Shown piece after piece: positions 30,943 through 37,280 of a DNA stretch of 64,000 nucleotides (within the stretch, counting starts at the first letter, position 1; each line of letters begins with the position of its first letter). The translations under genes were made by a program, and so were the position numbers. The notes under the pieces were generated by a model. That model was not told the DNA's origin. It was given only the letters and a program-made list of their open reading frames with translations, and did not search any database. Source of the stretch: Polyangium sp. 15x6 (lineage in GTDB: Bacteria; Myxococcota_A; Polyangia; Polyangiales; Polyangiaceae); assembly GCF_029960785.1 (NCBI RefSeq), contig NZ_JASBQE010000006.1, forward strand, positions 62,001-126,000, written 5' to 3'.

Positions 30943-31467
30943 ATGATGAACGCGCGCTTCCTTCGTATCTGCGTCGTGGCGCTCGGCGCGCCTCTCGTCG
31001 TCGCGCTCGCGGCCGGTTGTCCGGGCACGTTGACCGAGGAGGAGAAGGCGATCTTCCAGGGCGGCGGCGCTTGCCCGGACGTGCCTGCCATGCTCGCGGC
31101 GAAATGCGGCACGGCGAACTGCCACGCGTCTGGCTCGACGACGGTGGACCTCGCCTCGCCGAACCTGGAGTCGCGGCTCGTGAGCGTCGCGGGGACCGAG
31201 TCATGCGGGAGCGTGATCCTGGCGAACCCGATCGACGCGGCGGGCAGCCTGATCTACGCGAAGCTCCTGGATCCGCCGCCGTGCGGGCTGAAGATGCCGC
31301 TCGGCGGTTCGATGAGCGATCTCGAGATCAACTGCGTGAAGCTCTGGATCGAGAGCCTCGATCCGAACGCGGGCCCAGGCTCGGGCGGCATGGGTGGCAT
31401 GGGCGGCGCCGGTGGCATGGGCGGCGCCGGCGGCATGGGCGGCGGCATGGGCGGCGGAGGTGGGTGA
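30943..31467 (+). CDS. Small lipoprotein with cytochrome-like Cys motif and Gly/Met-rich tail
   Basis: 174 residues from ATG 30943 with GAGGAG just upstream. The lipoprotein signal is VVALAAGC. The mature protein has AKCGTANCHASG, in which C-x4-C-H is close to the CxxCH heme motif of the planctomycete cytochrome-type domains that often precede DUF1587/1592 proteins. The rest of that small domain is recognisable (LDPPPCGLKMPLGGSMSD, VKLWIESL). The last 45 residues are GGMGG/GAGG repeats. The spacing differs from canonical heme c, so heme attachment is uncertain. It is followed by the hairpin-array intergenic element. Confidence 0.8.
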   Translation: MMNARFLRICVVALGAPLVVALAAGCPGTLTEEEKAIFQGGGACPDVPAMLAAKCGTANCHASGSTTVDLASPNLESRLVSVAGTESCGSVILANPIDAAGSLIYAKLLDPPPCGLKMPLGGSMSDLEINCVKLWIESLDPNAGPGSGGMGGMGGAGGMGGAGGMGGGMGGGGG

Positions 31468-31478
31468 GGACCCCTTTC

Positions 31479-31565
31479 GCTCGAGGTCGACCGCCAGCGA
31501 AGGTGGGCGAGCACCACTTTCGCCCGGGGTCGACCCCCGGCGAAGGTGGGCGAGCACCACTTTCG
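31479..31565 (+). repeat. Two tandem ~43-nt direct repeats
   Basis: Two imperfect copies with a 43-nt period share an identical 26-nt core at 31497-31522 and 31540-31565, each preceded by a GGTCGAC-type sequence. They lie between the lipoprotein stop and the hairpin-array unit. They are absent from the sister locus at 41.6 kb, so they are an optional neighbour of the element. Confidence 0.75.
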
Positions 31566-31567
31566 GT

Positions 31568-31687
31568 GAAGCCGCTTCGCTGGGGCTTTGCCCCAGGCCC
31601 CACCAGGGGCTGTCCGCCCCTGGACCCGGACCAGCGCAAGCGCTGGACTCGGGGTCGATGAACTGCGCTCCGCGCAGTTCATCGAAC
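31568..31687 (+). repeat. Hairpin-array unit A-left (sense to the upstream lipoprotein gene)
   Basis: The 120-nt unit contains four hairpins. They are CTGGGGC/GCCCCAG (31580-31596), CCAGGGGC/GCCCCTGG (31603-31623), CCAGCGC-AA-GCGCTGG (31631-31646) and a 14-bp perfect stem TCGATGAACTGCGC/GCGCAGTTCATCGA (31655-31685). It matches 41608-41727 at 117 of 120 positions and is an inverted, ~80% similar relative of 31750-31866. No coding potential is evident. Confidence 0.9.
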
Positions 31688-31708
31688 GAGCCGGGGTTCA
31701 AGACCGGC

Positions 31709-31739
31709 GACGGCCCTGCCAGCGACGGGCAGGGCCGTC
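31709..31739. repeat. Central 12-bp perfect hairpin of element A
   Basis: GACGGCCCTGCC (31709-31720) pairs exactly with GGCAGGGCCGTC (31728-31739), in the spacer between the two inverted units. The sister locus has unrelated sequence in this position but also forms a stem there (41738-41809), so the spacer keeps symmetry but not sequence. Confidence 0.75.
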
Positions 31740-31749
31740 CCACCGGCCT

Positions 31750-31866
31750 GTGGGAAAAACTGCGCGGAGCGCAGTTTTTCCCCCTGAGGTCCAGGGCTTG
31801 CCCTGGTCCGGGTCGAGGGGCGGATAGCCCCCGCGGGGCCCGGGGCAGCGCCCCGGCGCAACGGCC
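31750..31866 (-). repeat. Hairpin-array unit A-right (sense to the DUF2288 gene)
   Basis: Inverted copy of the unit. It contains GGGAAAAACTGCGC/GCGCAGTTTTTCCC (31752-31782, 14 bp, loop GGA), CCAGGGC-TT-GCCCTGG (31791-31806), GGGGC/GCCCC (31817-31831) and CCGGGGC-AGC-GCCCCGG (31840-31856). It ends 3 nt from the stop codon of the minus-strand gene at 31870, so it would form that mRNA's 3' end. It corresponds to 41820-41937. Confidence 0.9.
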
Positions 31867-31869
31867 CCT

Positions 31870-32166
31870 CTAAGACAAAGCCTTCGCGGGGGGCCGTCGG
31901 ATCAAGACGAACGGCTGCACGATGGCCGCGAGGAAGCGCGTGCTCGCGTCGAGTGACCAGCGCGTGAGCTCCTCGGCCGTGGGCTTCTGGAGTTTGCCTG
32001 CGCGGATCCACGCGTCGACGGAGGGCACGTCGTTCTTTGCGAGGGCCACGCCGACGTCGAGCAGATCGAGCGCGTCGTCGACGATGATCACGGCGTCGCG
32101 CGCCAGGTGCGCGCGGAGGTCGCTCCAGTGGACGTCTCCGAGGGTCTCGGCGATGCGTTCGCGCAT
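31870..32166 (-). CDS. DUF2288 family protein
   Basis: 98 residues (MRERIAETLGDVHWSDLRAHL). The pattern matches the short DUF2288 family as I remember it: an N-terminal helix, then VIIVDDALDLLDVGVALAKND, then VDAWIRAGKLQKPTAEELTRW and a final FLAAIVQPFVLI. Members are small cytoplasmic proteins of unknown role found in proteobacteria and cyanobacteria. It is divergent from hisA across 56 nt. The 3' end abuts the hairpin-array element. Confidence 0.8.
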   Translation of the reverse strand: MRERIAETLGDVHWSDLRAHLARDAVIIVDDALDLLDVGVALAKNDVPSVDAWIRAGKLQKPTAEELTRWSLDASTRFLAAIVQPFVLIRRPPAKALS

Positions 32167-32222
32167 GGTGGCGAGAGCCTAGCTTTTCCTCGGCCTGGTT
32201 CCATCGTAGGCCACGGGTCGCG

Positions 32223-32945
32223 ATGTTGATCCTCCCTGCGATCGATCTCTTCGAGGGCAAGGCCGTCCGCTTGCATCAAGGGCGCTATGACGCCGTCACC
32301 GTCTACGACGCGGATCCCGTCGGCCTCGCGGCGAAGCTCGCGGGCAAGGTCGAGACGCTGCACGTGGTCGATCTGGAGGGCGCGCGGGAAGGTCGTCCCG
32401 TGCAGAGGGAGCTCGTCCGCGCGGTCGTACAGGCGTTCGGGCCGGGCGTGGAGGTCGGCGGCGGGGTGCGATCGGCCGAGACCGCGGAGGAATACCTCGC
32501 GCTCGGGGCCGACAAGGTCGTGCTCGGCACGGCGGCGATCCGCGATCTCGCGATGGTGCGCGCGCTCGCGACGGCGCACCCCGGGCGCGTGGTGGTCGCG
32601 CTCGACGCGAAGGACGGGTTCGTCGCGGTGGAAGGGTGGGTGCAGACGTCGACACGCACGGCGCTCGACGTGGCGCGGGATCTCGCGGGCGCGCCCGTGG
32701 CTGCGCTGCTCTACACGGACGTCTCGCGCGACGGCACGCAGGCGGGGCCGAACGTCACGGCCACCGCGGCGCTCGCCGAGAAGGGAGGGTTTCCCGTGAT
32801 CGCGTCGGGCGGCGTGGGCACCCTCGAGCACCTCCGCGCGCTCGCGCGTGTCCCGGGCGTGGCCGCCGCGATCGTGGGGCGCGCGCTGTATGAGCGCGTT
32901 TTCACGCTGGAAGAGGCAATCGCCGCGGCGGCCTCCGTTCCTTGA
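32223..32945 (+). CDS. hisA: Phosphoribosylformimino-5-aminoimidazole carboxamide ribotide isomerase
   Basis: Fourth step of histidine biosynthesis, an Amadori isomerisation in a TIM barrel. 240 residues, the normal length. The N-terminal acid/base Asp is in LPAIDLFEGKAVRLHQG, the second Asp in TDVSRDGTQAGPN, and the phosphate-binding loops are GGGVRSAE and ASGGVGTLEHL. It is separated from hisB-hisH by about 6.4 kb of unrelated genes on both strands, with hisF not seen. It is divergent from the DUF2288 gene. A TPR-AIM24 gene starts 72 nt downstream. Confidence 0.96.
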   Translation: MLILPAIDLFEGKAVRLHQGRYDAVTVYDADPVGLAAKLAGKVETLHVVDLEGAREGRPVQRELVRAVVQAFGPGVEVGGGVRSAETAEEYLALGADKVVLGTAAIRDLAMVRALATAHPGRVVVALDAKDGFVAVEGWVQTSTRTALDVARDLAGAPVAALLYTDVSRDGTQAGPNVTATAALAEKGGFPVIASGGVGTLEHLRALARVPGVAAAIVGRALYERVFTLEEAIAAAASVP

Positions 32946-33017
32946 CGCACCCGGTTCGGTACGCGAAACACCGCGCCCGCCCTTTTCCTGCGGCGATCAT
33001 CGTGTACCCTTCGCGCC

Positions 33018-34355
33018 GTGGCCGATCGAGCATCCCCGCCGCGCCCTCCTCCGGGTGATCCCGGGGAGGACTTTCTCTTCCACCTGTACCGCGGCGGCGA
33101 GCTCCTGCAGGACAACCGCGTCTCGGAGGCGCGGGTCGAGCTCGAACGAGCGCTCGAGCTCTCGCCCGCGGATCCGAAGGGCCAGGACCTGCTCGGCGTC
33201 GTCTACTTCCGGCTCGGCCTCTACCCGCGGGCCGTCGCGCTCTACGAAAAGCTCGTCCAGGCGTACCCGGAGCCCTTCGAGCCGCGCGTGAACCTCGCGC
33301 TCTGCTTCCTGAAGACGGGGCAACCCGCGCGAGCGCGGCAGGAGCTCGAAAAAGTGGTCGCGCAGCACGCGGGCCACCAGCGCGCGTGGGGCTACCTCGG
33401 CCTCGCGCACCAGGCGCTCGGCGACCCGGATCGCGCGCTCCACGCGTTCACGCGCGGCGGTCACGAGGCGATGGCGCGAAGGATCATGGACGCGACCGGT
33501 GTGACGCTGAACGGACAGCGCAAGCCCTCGATGCCGCCGGGATCGTTCACCGAGCTCGATCGCACGATGGACCTCAACCCTTCGAGCGCGCTGCCGCAGT
33601 CGCTCTCGGCGGGGTGGGACGCGCTGCTCGCCGCCGCGGACGGTCCCCCTGCCCGCGCGACGCCTGCCGCGAACGCGACGACGAACGGCGCGGCGAAGTC
33701 CGACTCGCCGCCGCGCGGACCGCTCTCGCCGACGGATCTCGGCCGGCGACACACGCTGACGTTTCCCGCGGAAGGGAAGATCGCGGCGCACCCGGGCGGC
33801 GTCTTGCTCGTGGCGGCGACGAACGGTTTTGCGGTGCGACCCTCGCTCGTCCGCTCGATGGCGTACGCGAACGGGCTCCGTCACAAGCCGTTGATGCGCA
33901 GGATGCGCGGGAAGTCGCTCGAAGAGCCGCTCGGCGGCGAGGGTGATGTGATCGTCGAGCTCGAGGGGCGCGGTGATCTCGTCCTCGCGCCGCCGCCGGA
34001 TCACGAGCTCGTGTCGATCGGCCTCGAAGAAGAGCCGCTCTACCTGCGCGAGGATCTGCTTGGTGGCTTCGAGGGGGCGATGAGCTACGAGAACGGCCGT
34101 ATGCCCGTGGGTGACGCCGAGGCGGTCGGGATGGTGCAGCTCCGCGGCCCGGGCACGCTCGTGGCGCGCCTCAAGGGGCCGATGCTCGCGCTCGACGTCC
34201 GCGAGGGCAAGAGCTCCGCGCTCTACGCGCCGAGCGTCCTCGGCTGGATGGGCCGCGTGATCCCGCGCGCGCTGCCCCCGAGCGAGGCGCCCGCCGGCGC
34301 GAAGAGTTTTGTCGTCTTCAGTGGCGAGGGCACGGTGCTGCTCCATGGTCGCTAG
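33018..34355 (+). CDS. TPR and AIM24-like domain protein
   Basis: 445 residues from GTG 33018. The N-terminal ~140 residues are TPRs (ARVELERALELSPADPKGQDLLGVVYFRLG; PEPFEPRVNLALCFLKTGQPARARQ is their continuation). A low-complexity linker follows, then an AIM24/TIM-barrel-unlike beta-rich domain (about 240-440: LTFPAEGKIAAHPGGVLLV, GLEEEPLYLREDLLGGFEG, LRGPGTLVARLKG). AIM24 domains occur in bacterial surface or membrane-associated proteins of poorly known function. There is no signal peptide. The 3' end overlaps pgsA by 11 nt, so expression is linked to phospholipid synthesis, at least positionally. Confidence 0.8.
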   Translation: MADRASPPRPPPGDPGEDFLFHLYRGGELLQDNRVSEARVELERALELSPADPKGQDLLGVVYFRLGLYPRAVALYEKLVQAYPEPFEPRVNLALCFLKTGQPARARQELEKVVAQHAGHQRAWGYLGLAHQALGDPDRALHAFTRGGHEAMARRIMDATGVTLNGQRKPSMPPGSFTELDRTMDLNPSSALPQSLSAGWDALLAAADGPPARATPAANATTNGAAKSDSPPRGPLSPTDLGRRHTLTFPAEGKIAAHPGGVLLVAATNGFAVRPSLVRSMAYANGLRHKPLMRRMRGKSLEEPLGGEGDVIVELEGRGDLVLAPPPDHELVSIGLEEEPLYLREDLLGGFEGAMSYENGRMPVGDAEAVGMVQLRGPGTLVARLKGPMLALDVREGKSSALYAPSVLGWMGRVIPRALPPSEAPAGAKSFVVFSGEGTVLLHGR

Positions 34356-35037
34356 CGGCTCGAAGGTGGACAAGGCGTCGCTGCGGCAGATCAAGGCCGC
34401 GCGACGGAAGACGCTCTGGGAGGACGCGCGGAACGTCCCGAACCTCCTGACGTTCGCCCGGATCGTCATGATCCCGATCGTGCTGATCCTGCTCGGGCGC
34501 GGCAGCCCCCACGACTGCTTCTGGGCCGCGGCCGTCTACGCGCTCGCCGCGATCACGGACATGCTCGACGGATGGCTCGCGCGGCGGCAGGGCCTCGTGA
34601 GCGTGCTCGGCAAATTCCTCGATCCGCTCGCCGACAAACTCATCGTCACGGGCACGCTCGTCTGGCTCGTTCCGATGGGGCGGATCTCGGCGTGGGCCGT
34701 GGTGCTCCTGATCTCGCGCGAGATCACGATCACGGCGCTGCGCTCGATCGCCTCGTCCGAGGGCATCATCATCGCCGCGGGCGAGGGCGGCAAGACGAAG
34801 ACGGCGCTGCAGATGATCGGGATCGTGTGCCTGATCCTCGGCTACCCGTACTGGTTCACGATCGGCATCTTCGACTTCGGGGTCGTCGATCTCGTGCACG
34901 TGGGGCGGCTGCTCATCTACACGTCGCTCGTGTTCTCGTTGTGGAGCGCGGGCCGGTACATGAGCCTCTTCGTGGACGCCATCGACGCGAAGAACAAGGC
35001 GGCGTACGAGGGACCAGAGCAGGCGCGGGAAAAATGA
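34345..35037 (+). CDS. pgsA: CDP-diacylglycerol-glycerol-3-phosphate 3-phosphatidyltransferase
   Basis: Makes phosphatidylglycerol phosphate in the inner membrane. 230 residues from ATG 34345 (MVASGSKVDKAS). The CDP-alcohol phosphatidyltransferase signature is complete: DMLDGWLARRQG, then GKFLDPLADK, giving D-x2-D-G-x2-A-R-x8-G-x3-D-x3-D. There are about five to six membrane helices. An N-terminal charged stretch precedes NVPNLLTFARIVMIP, the usual start of the membrane domain. It overlaps the TPR-AIM24 gene by 11 nt. A lipoprotein gene starts 14 nt downstream. Confidence 0.94.
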   Translation: MVASGSKVDKASLRQIKAARRKTLWEDARNVPNLLTFARIVMIPIVLILLGRGSPHDCFWAAAVYALAAITDMLDGWLARRQGLVSVLGKFLDPLADKLIVTGTLVWLVPMGRISAWAVVLLISREITITALRSIASSEGIIIAAGEGGKTKTALQMIGIVCLILGYPYWFTIGIFDFGVVDLVHVGRLLIYTSLVFSLWSAGRYMSLFVDAIDAKNKAAYEGPEQAREK

Positions 35038-35046
35038 TAAGAGAGC

Positions 35047-35064
35047 CGGCGTGATTTCACGCCG
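35047..35064 (+). promoter_or_regulatory. Hairpin enclosing the GTG start of the lipoprotein gene
   Basis: CGGCGTG (35047-35053) pairs with CACGCCG (35058-35064) around ATTT, a 7-bp perfect stem. The proposed GTG start (35051-35053) is inside the left arm. If it folds in mRNA it would block initiation, which could lower or regulate expression of the small lipoprotein behind pgsA. Confidence 0.45.
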
Positions 35065-35431
35065 TATCTTCCCGGGGTTCGTCCTGGTTGCGCTCGCCGC
35101 GGGCCTCGCCTTCGCCGCGTGTTCGAACCAGGGCGTGGGTCAGGCCTGCAGCATCGACAACAACAACACGGACTGCGAGGACGGCCTCGTGTGCGTGTCG
35201 AAGACCGAGCTGCTCGGCGTCTCGGACATCTGCTGCCCGCCGACGGGCAGTGAAGAACCCGCGTGCACGCCCGGGGCGCTCACGGGCGGCGTCGGCGGCG
35301 CCGGCGGCGCGGGCGGTGCGGGCGGTGGCACGGGTGGTACCGGCGGCACCGGCGGAACGGGCGGAACGGGCGGAACGGGAGGCACGGGCGGCACGGGTGG
35401 TGCTGGCGGCGCCGGGGGCAGCGGGGGCTAG
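35051..35431 (+). CDS. Small Cys-rich lipoprotein with Gly/Thr-rich tail
   Basis: 126 residues from GTG 35051. The lipoprotein signal ends at AAGLAFAAC. A Cys-rich head (NQGVGQACSIDNNNTDCEDG, VCVSKTELLGVSDICCPP) resembles the short disulfide-rich modules common in myxobacterial surface proteins. The last ~45 residues are GGAGG/GGTGG repeats. This is coding DNA with a 9-nt period (about 35330-35400) and probably length-variable. Function unknown. The EpmA-like gene begins 10 nt later. Confidence 0.78.
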   Translation: MISRRIFPGFVLVALAAGLAFAACSNQGVGQACSIDNNNTDCEDGLVCVSKTELLGVSDICCPPTGSEEPACTPGALTGGVGGAGGAGGAGGGTGGTGGTGGTGGTGGTGGTGGTGGAGGAGGSGG

Positions 35432-35441
35432 GGCCCAGCGC

Positions 35442-36713
35442 GTGCCGACGTCGACCGAAGCTCACTCGCTCCCGTTCGCGCCGAGTGATCTCGACACGCT
35501 CGCGGGCGCGCCTGGGCCGATCCGCGTGGCGGGTCGGGTGCTCGAGGTCGTGGACGACGAGGTCGTCGTCGCCGATGCGTTCGCGCGCGTGACGATCACG
35601 CTCGCCGAAGGATCCCTCGCGCCCGCGGATCTCGCGGTCGTCGAGGCCTCGTTCATCGCCGGCAAGCTCGCGCAGGGCCGCGTGCTCGAGCGGCGCACGC
35701 CGAACGCGCCGGCCGTGTCGCAAGGCGCGGCGAGCGAGGCGCCGAAGACCGAGACCGAGCGGCTCGTGTTCCGAGGTGTGGGGCGCGCGCTCCGAGCCCG
35801 GGCGGAGGCGCTCGCCGAGGTGCGATCGTTCTTCGTTCGCAGGGGTTTTCTGGAGGTCGAGACGCCCTCGATGGTCCCCTGCCCCGGCCTCGATTTGCAC
35901 CTCGATGCGTTCGGTGTGGAGGGAGCTCCGGCGGCTCGGCCGCTCTGGCTCATCACGTCGCCCGAGTACCAGATGAAGCGCCTGCTCGCGGGCGGCGTGC
36001 CGCGCTGTTTCCAGCTCGCGCGCTGTTATCGCCGCGGCGAGATCGGCAGCCGGCACAACCCCGAGTTCACGATGCTCGAGTGGTACCGTGCCTTCGCGCC
36101 GATGGACGCGGTCGTCGCGGACACGGAAGAGCTCGTGCGATCGGTCGTATCGAAGCTCGCGGGGACGAGCGTGATCGAGGTCGAGGGGACGCGCGTGGAT
36201 CTCGCGGCGCCGTTCGAGCGGATCTCGGTCGGCGAGGCGTTCGCGCGGTACGCGGGCACGAGCGCGGACGAGGCGATCACGATGGCGAGCGAGGACGAGG
36301 ATCGGTTCTTCCGGCTGCTCGTCGAGGAGGTCGAGCCGCGCCTCGCGCGCCTCGGCCGGCCGGTCTTCCTCGTCGAATACCCTGCCCCGTTCGCCTCGCT
36401 CGCGCGCCTCTGCCCGGGCGATCCGCGTGTCGCCGAGCGCTTCGAGCTCTACGTGGGTAGCCTGGAAGTGTGCAACGGCTTCGGCGAGCTGACGGATCCG
36501 ATCGAGCAACGCGCGCGTTTCGAGCGGGATCAGGCGCAGCGGCGCGCCGAGGGCAAGCCCGTCTACCCGATCGACGAGCGGTTCCTCGCGGCGCTCGCGG
36601 AGGGCATGCCGCCCGCGGCCGGCAACGCGCTCGGCATCGATCGGCTCGTCGCGCTCGGCATCGGCGCGCACGCGATCGGCGACGTCACGGCTTTCCCGTA
36701 CGCGTGGCTGTGA
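35442..36713 (+). CDS. epmA: EF-P beta-lysine ligase-like protein (EpmA/GenX) with extra N-terminal domain
   Basis: 423 residues from GTG 35442. The C-terminal ~310 residues are the LysRS-like class II catalytic core: FFVRRGFLEVETPSMV (motif 1), CFQLARCYRRGEIGSRHNPEFTMLEW split across motif 2, and AGNALGIDRLVAL (motif 3). This matches EpmA (PoxA/GenX), which adds beta-lysine to elongation factor P. EpmA normally has no anticodon-binding domain. Here ~105 extra N-terminal residues include an OB-fold-like stretch (IRVAGRVLEVVDDEVVVADA). EF-P (efp) and the aminomutase epmB are not in the window, so the substrate is inferred. The next gene overlaps by 4 nt. Confidence 0.82.
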   Translation: MPTSTEAHSLPFAPSDLDTLAGAPGPIRVAGRVLEVVDDEVVVADAFARVTITLAEGSLAPADLAVVEASFIAGKLAQGRVLERRTPNAPAVSQGAASEAPKTETERLVFRGVGRALRARAEALAEVRSFFVRRGFLEVETPSMVPCPGLDLHLDAFGVEGAPAARPLWLITSPEYQMKRLLAGGVPRCFQLARCYRRGEIGSRHNPEFTMLEWYRAFAPMDAVVADTEELVRSVVSKLAGTSVIEVEGTRVDLAAPFERISVGEAFARYAGTSADEAITMASEDEDRFFRLLVEEVEPRLARLGRPVFLVEYPAPFASLARLCPGDPRVAERFELYVGSLEVCNGFGELTDPIEQRARFERDQAQRRAEGKPVYPIDERFLAALAEGMPPAAGNALGIDRLVALGIGAHAIGDVTAFPYAWL

Positions 36714-37267
36714 AGGCGCCCGCGCCGAGCCGCGAGGCGCTCTCTGCGCTCGAGAGCAAATACGCCGAGATCGCGGAGCTCCGGCGCGCTCGGGATCGCG
36801 GCGAACCGATCCCCGAGCGCGCCGTGTTCAAGGCCCTCGCCGAGCGCTTCCCGGGCGCGCTGCACGAGCTCGACACCTTGCCGCTCGACGTCGTCGACGC
36901 GCGCCTCGCCGCGGTGCGAAGAGCTCTCGCGGTCGGACCGATCGAGCCGTGGATGGCATGGATGACGAGCTACCACGCGCTGCTCCGCGCGGGCCTGCGC
37001 ATCCGGATCCGCACGACGAAGGACCGCGATCGCGGCGCGGAACGGGCGAGCGAGCTCGCCGAAGACGCGTCGTCGTACGCGGGCATCGAGGTCGACGTGG
37101 CGTTCGTGCACGCCGCGCTCCGCCCGCCGAAAGGCCGGCTCGTGGGCGTCGTCTACGCGCGCCTCGAAGCCCTCTTCGGCGAGCCGGCCTCGTTGATCCG
37201 CGCGACGCTCTTCCCGAGGCTGCGCGATCGCCGCACCCCGGAGACCTCGGGCGACGACGAGGCGTGA
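36710..37267 (+). CDS. Conserved-looking protein of unknown function
   Basis: About 185 residues from GTG 36710, which overlaps the previous stop (GTGA); GTG 36704 is also in frame. It is a cytoplasmic, charged, mostly helical protein (SALESKYAEIAELRRARDRG; FKALAERFPGALHELDTLPL). No known motif is visible. Coupling to the EpmA-like gene and strong GC3 codon bias support a real gene. The AmpG-like transporter starts 13 nt downstream. Confidence 0.72.
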   Translation: MKAPAPSREALSALESKYAEIAELRRARDRGEPIPERAVFKALAERFPGALHELDTLPLDVVDARLAAVRRALAVGPIEPWMAWMTSYHALLRAGLRIRIRTTKDRDRGAERASELAEDASSYAGIEVDVAFVHAALRPPKGRLVGVVYARLEALFGEPASLIRATLFPRLRDRRTPETSGDDEA

Positions 37268-37280
37268 TAGCCTCGGCTCG

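Noticed and set aside
31479-31565. Two 43-nt direct repeats as an attachment site or CRISPR
   Set aside because: Only two copies, no spacer variation and no integrase or cas gene; described as a simple tandem repeat.
31568-31866. Open frames of 80-190 codons through the hairpin-array elements
   Set aside because: They change frame and sequence between the two copies, are made of palindromes, and one overlaps the 3' end of a real gene.
35330-35400. 9-nt tandem repeat, as a CRISPR-like or regulatory repeat
   Set aside because: It encodes the GGTGG tail of a lipoprotein, has no spacers, and is typical of Gly-rich coding repeats.
35442-36713. Lysyl-tRNA synthetase for the EpmA-like gene
   Set aside because: Too short at 423 residues. 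The core matches EpmA/GenX motifs (RHNPEFTMLEWYRAF), and the N-terminal OB-like domain is shorter than and different from that of LysRS.
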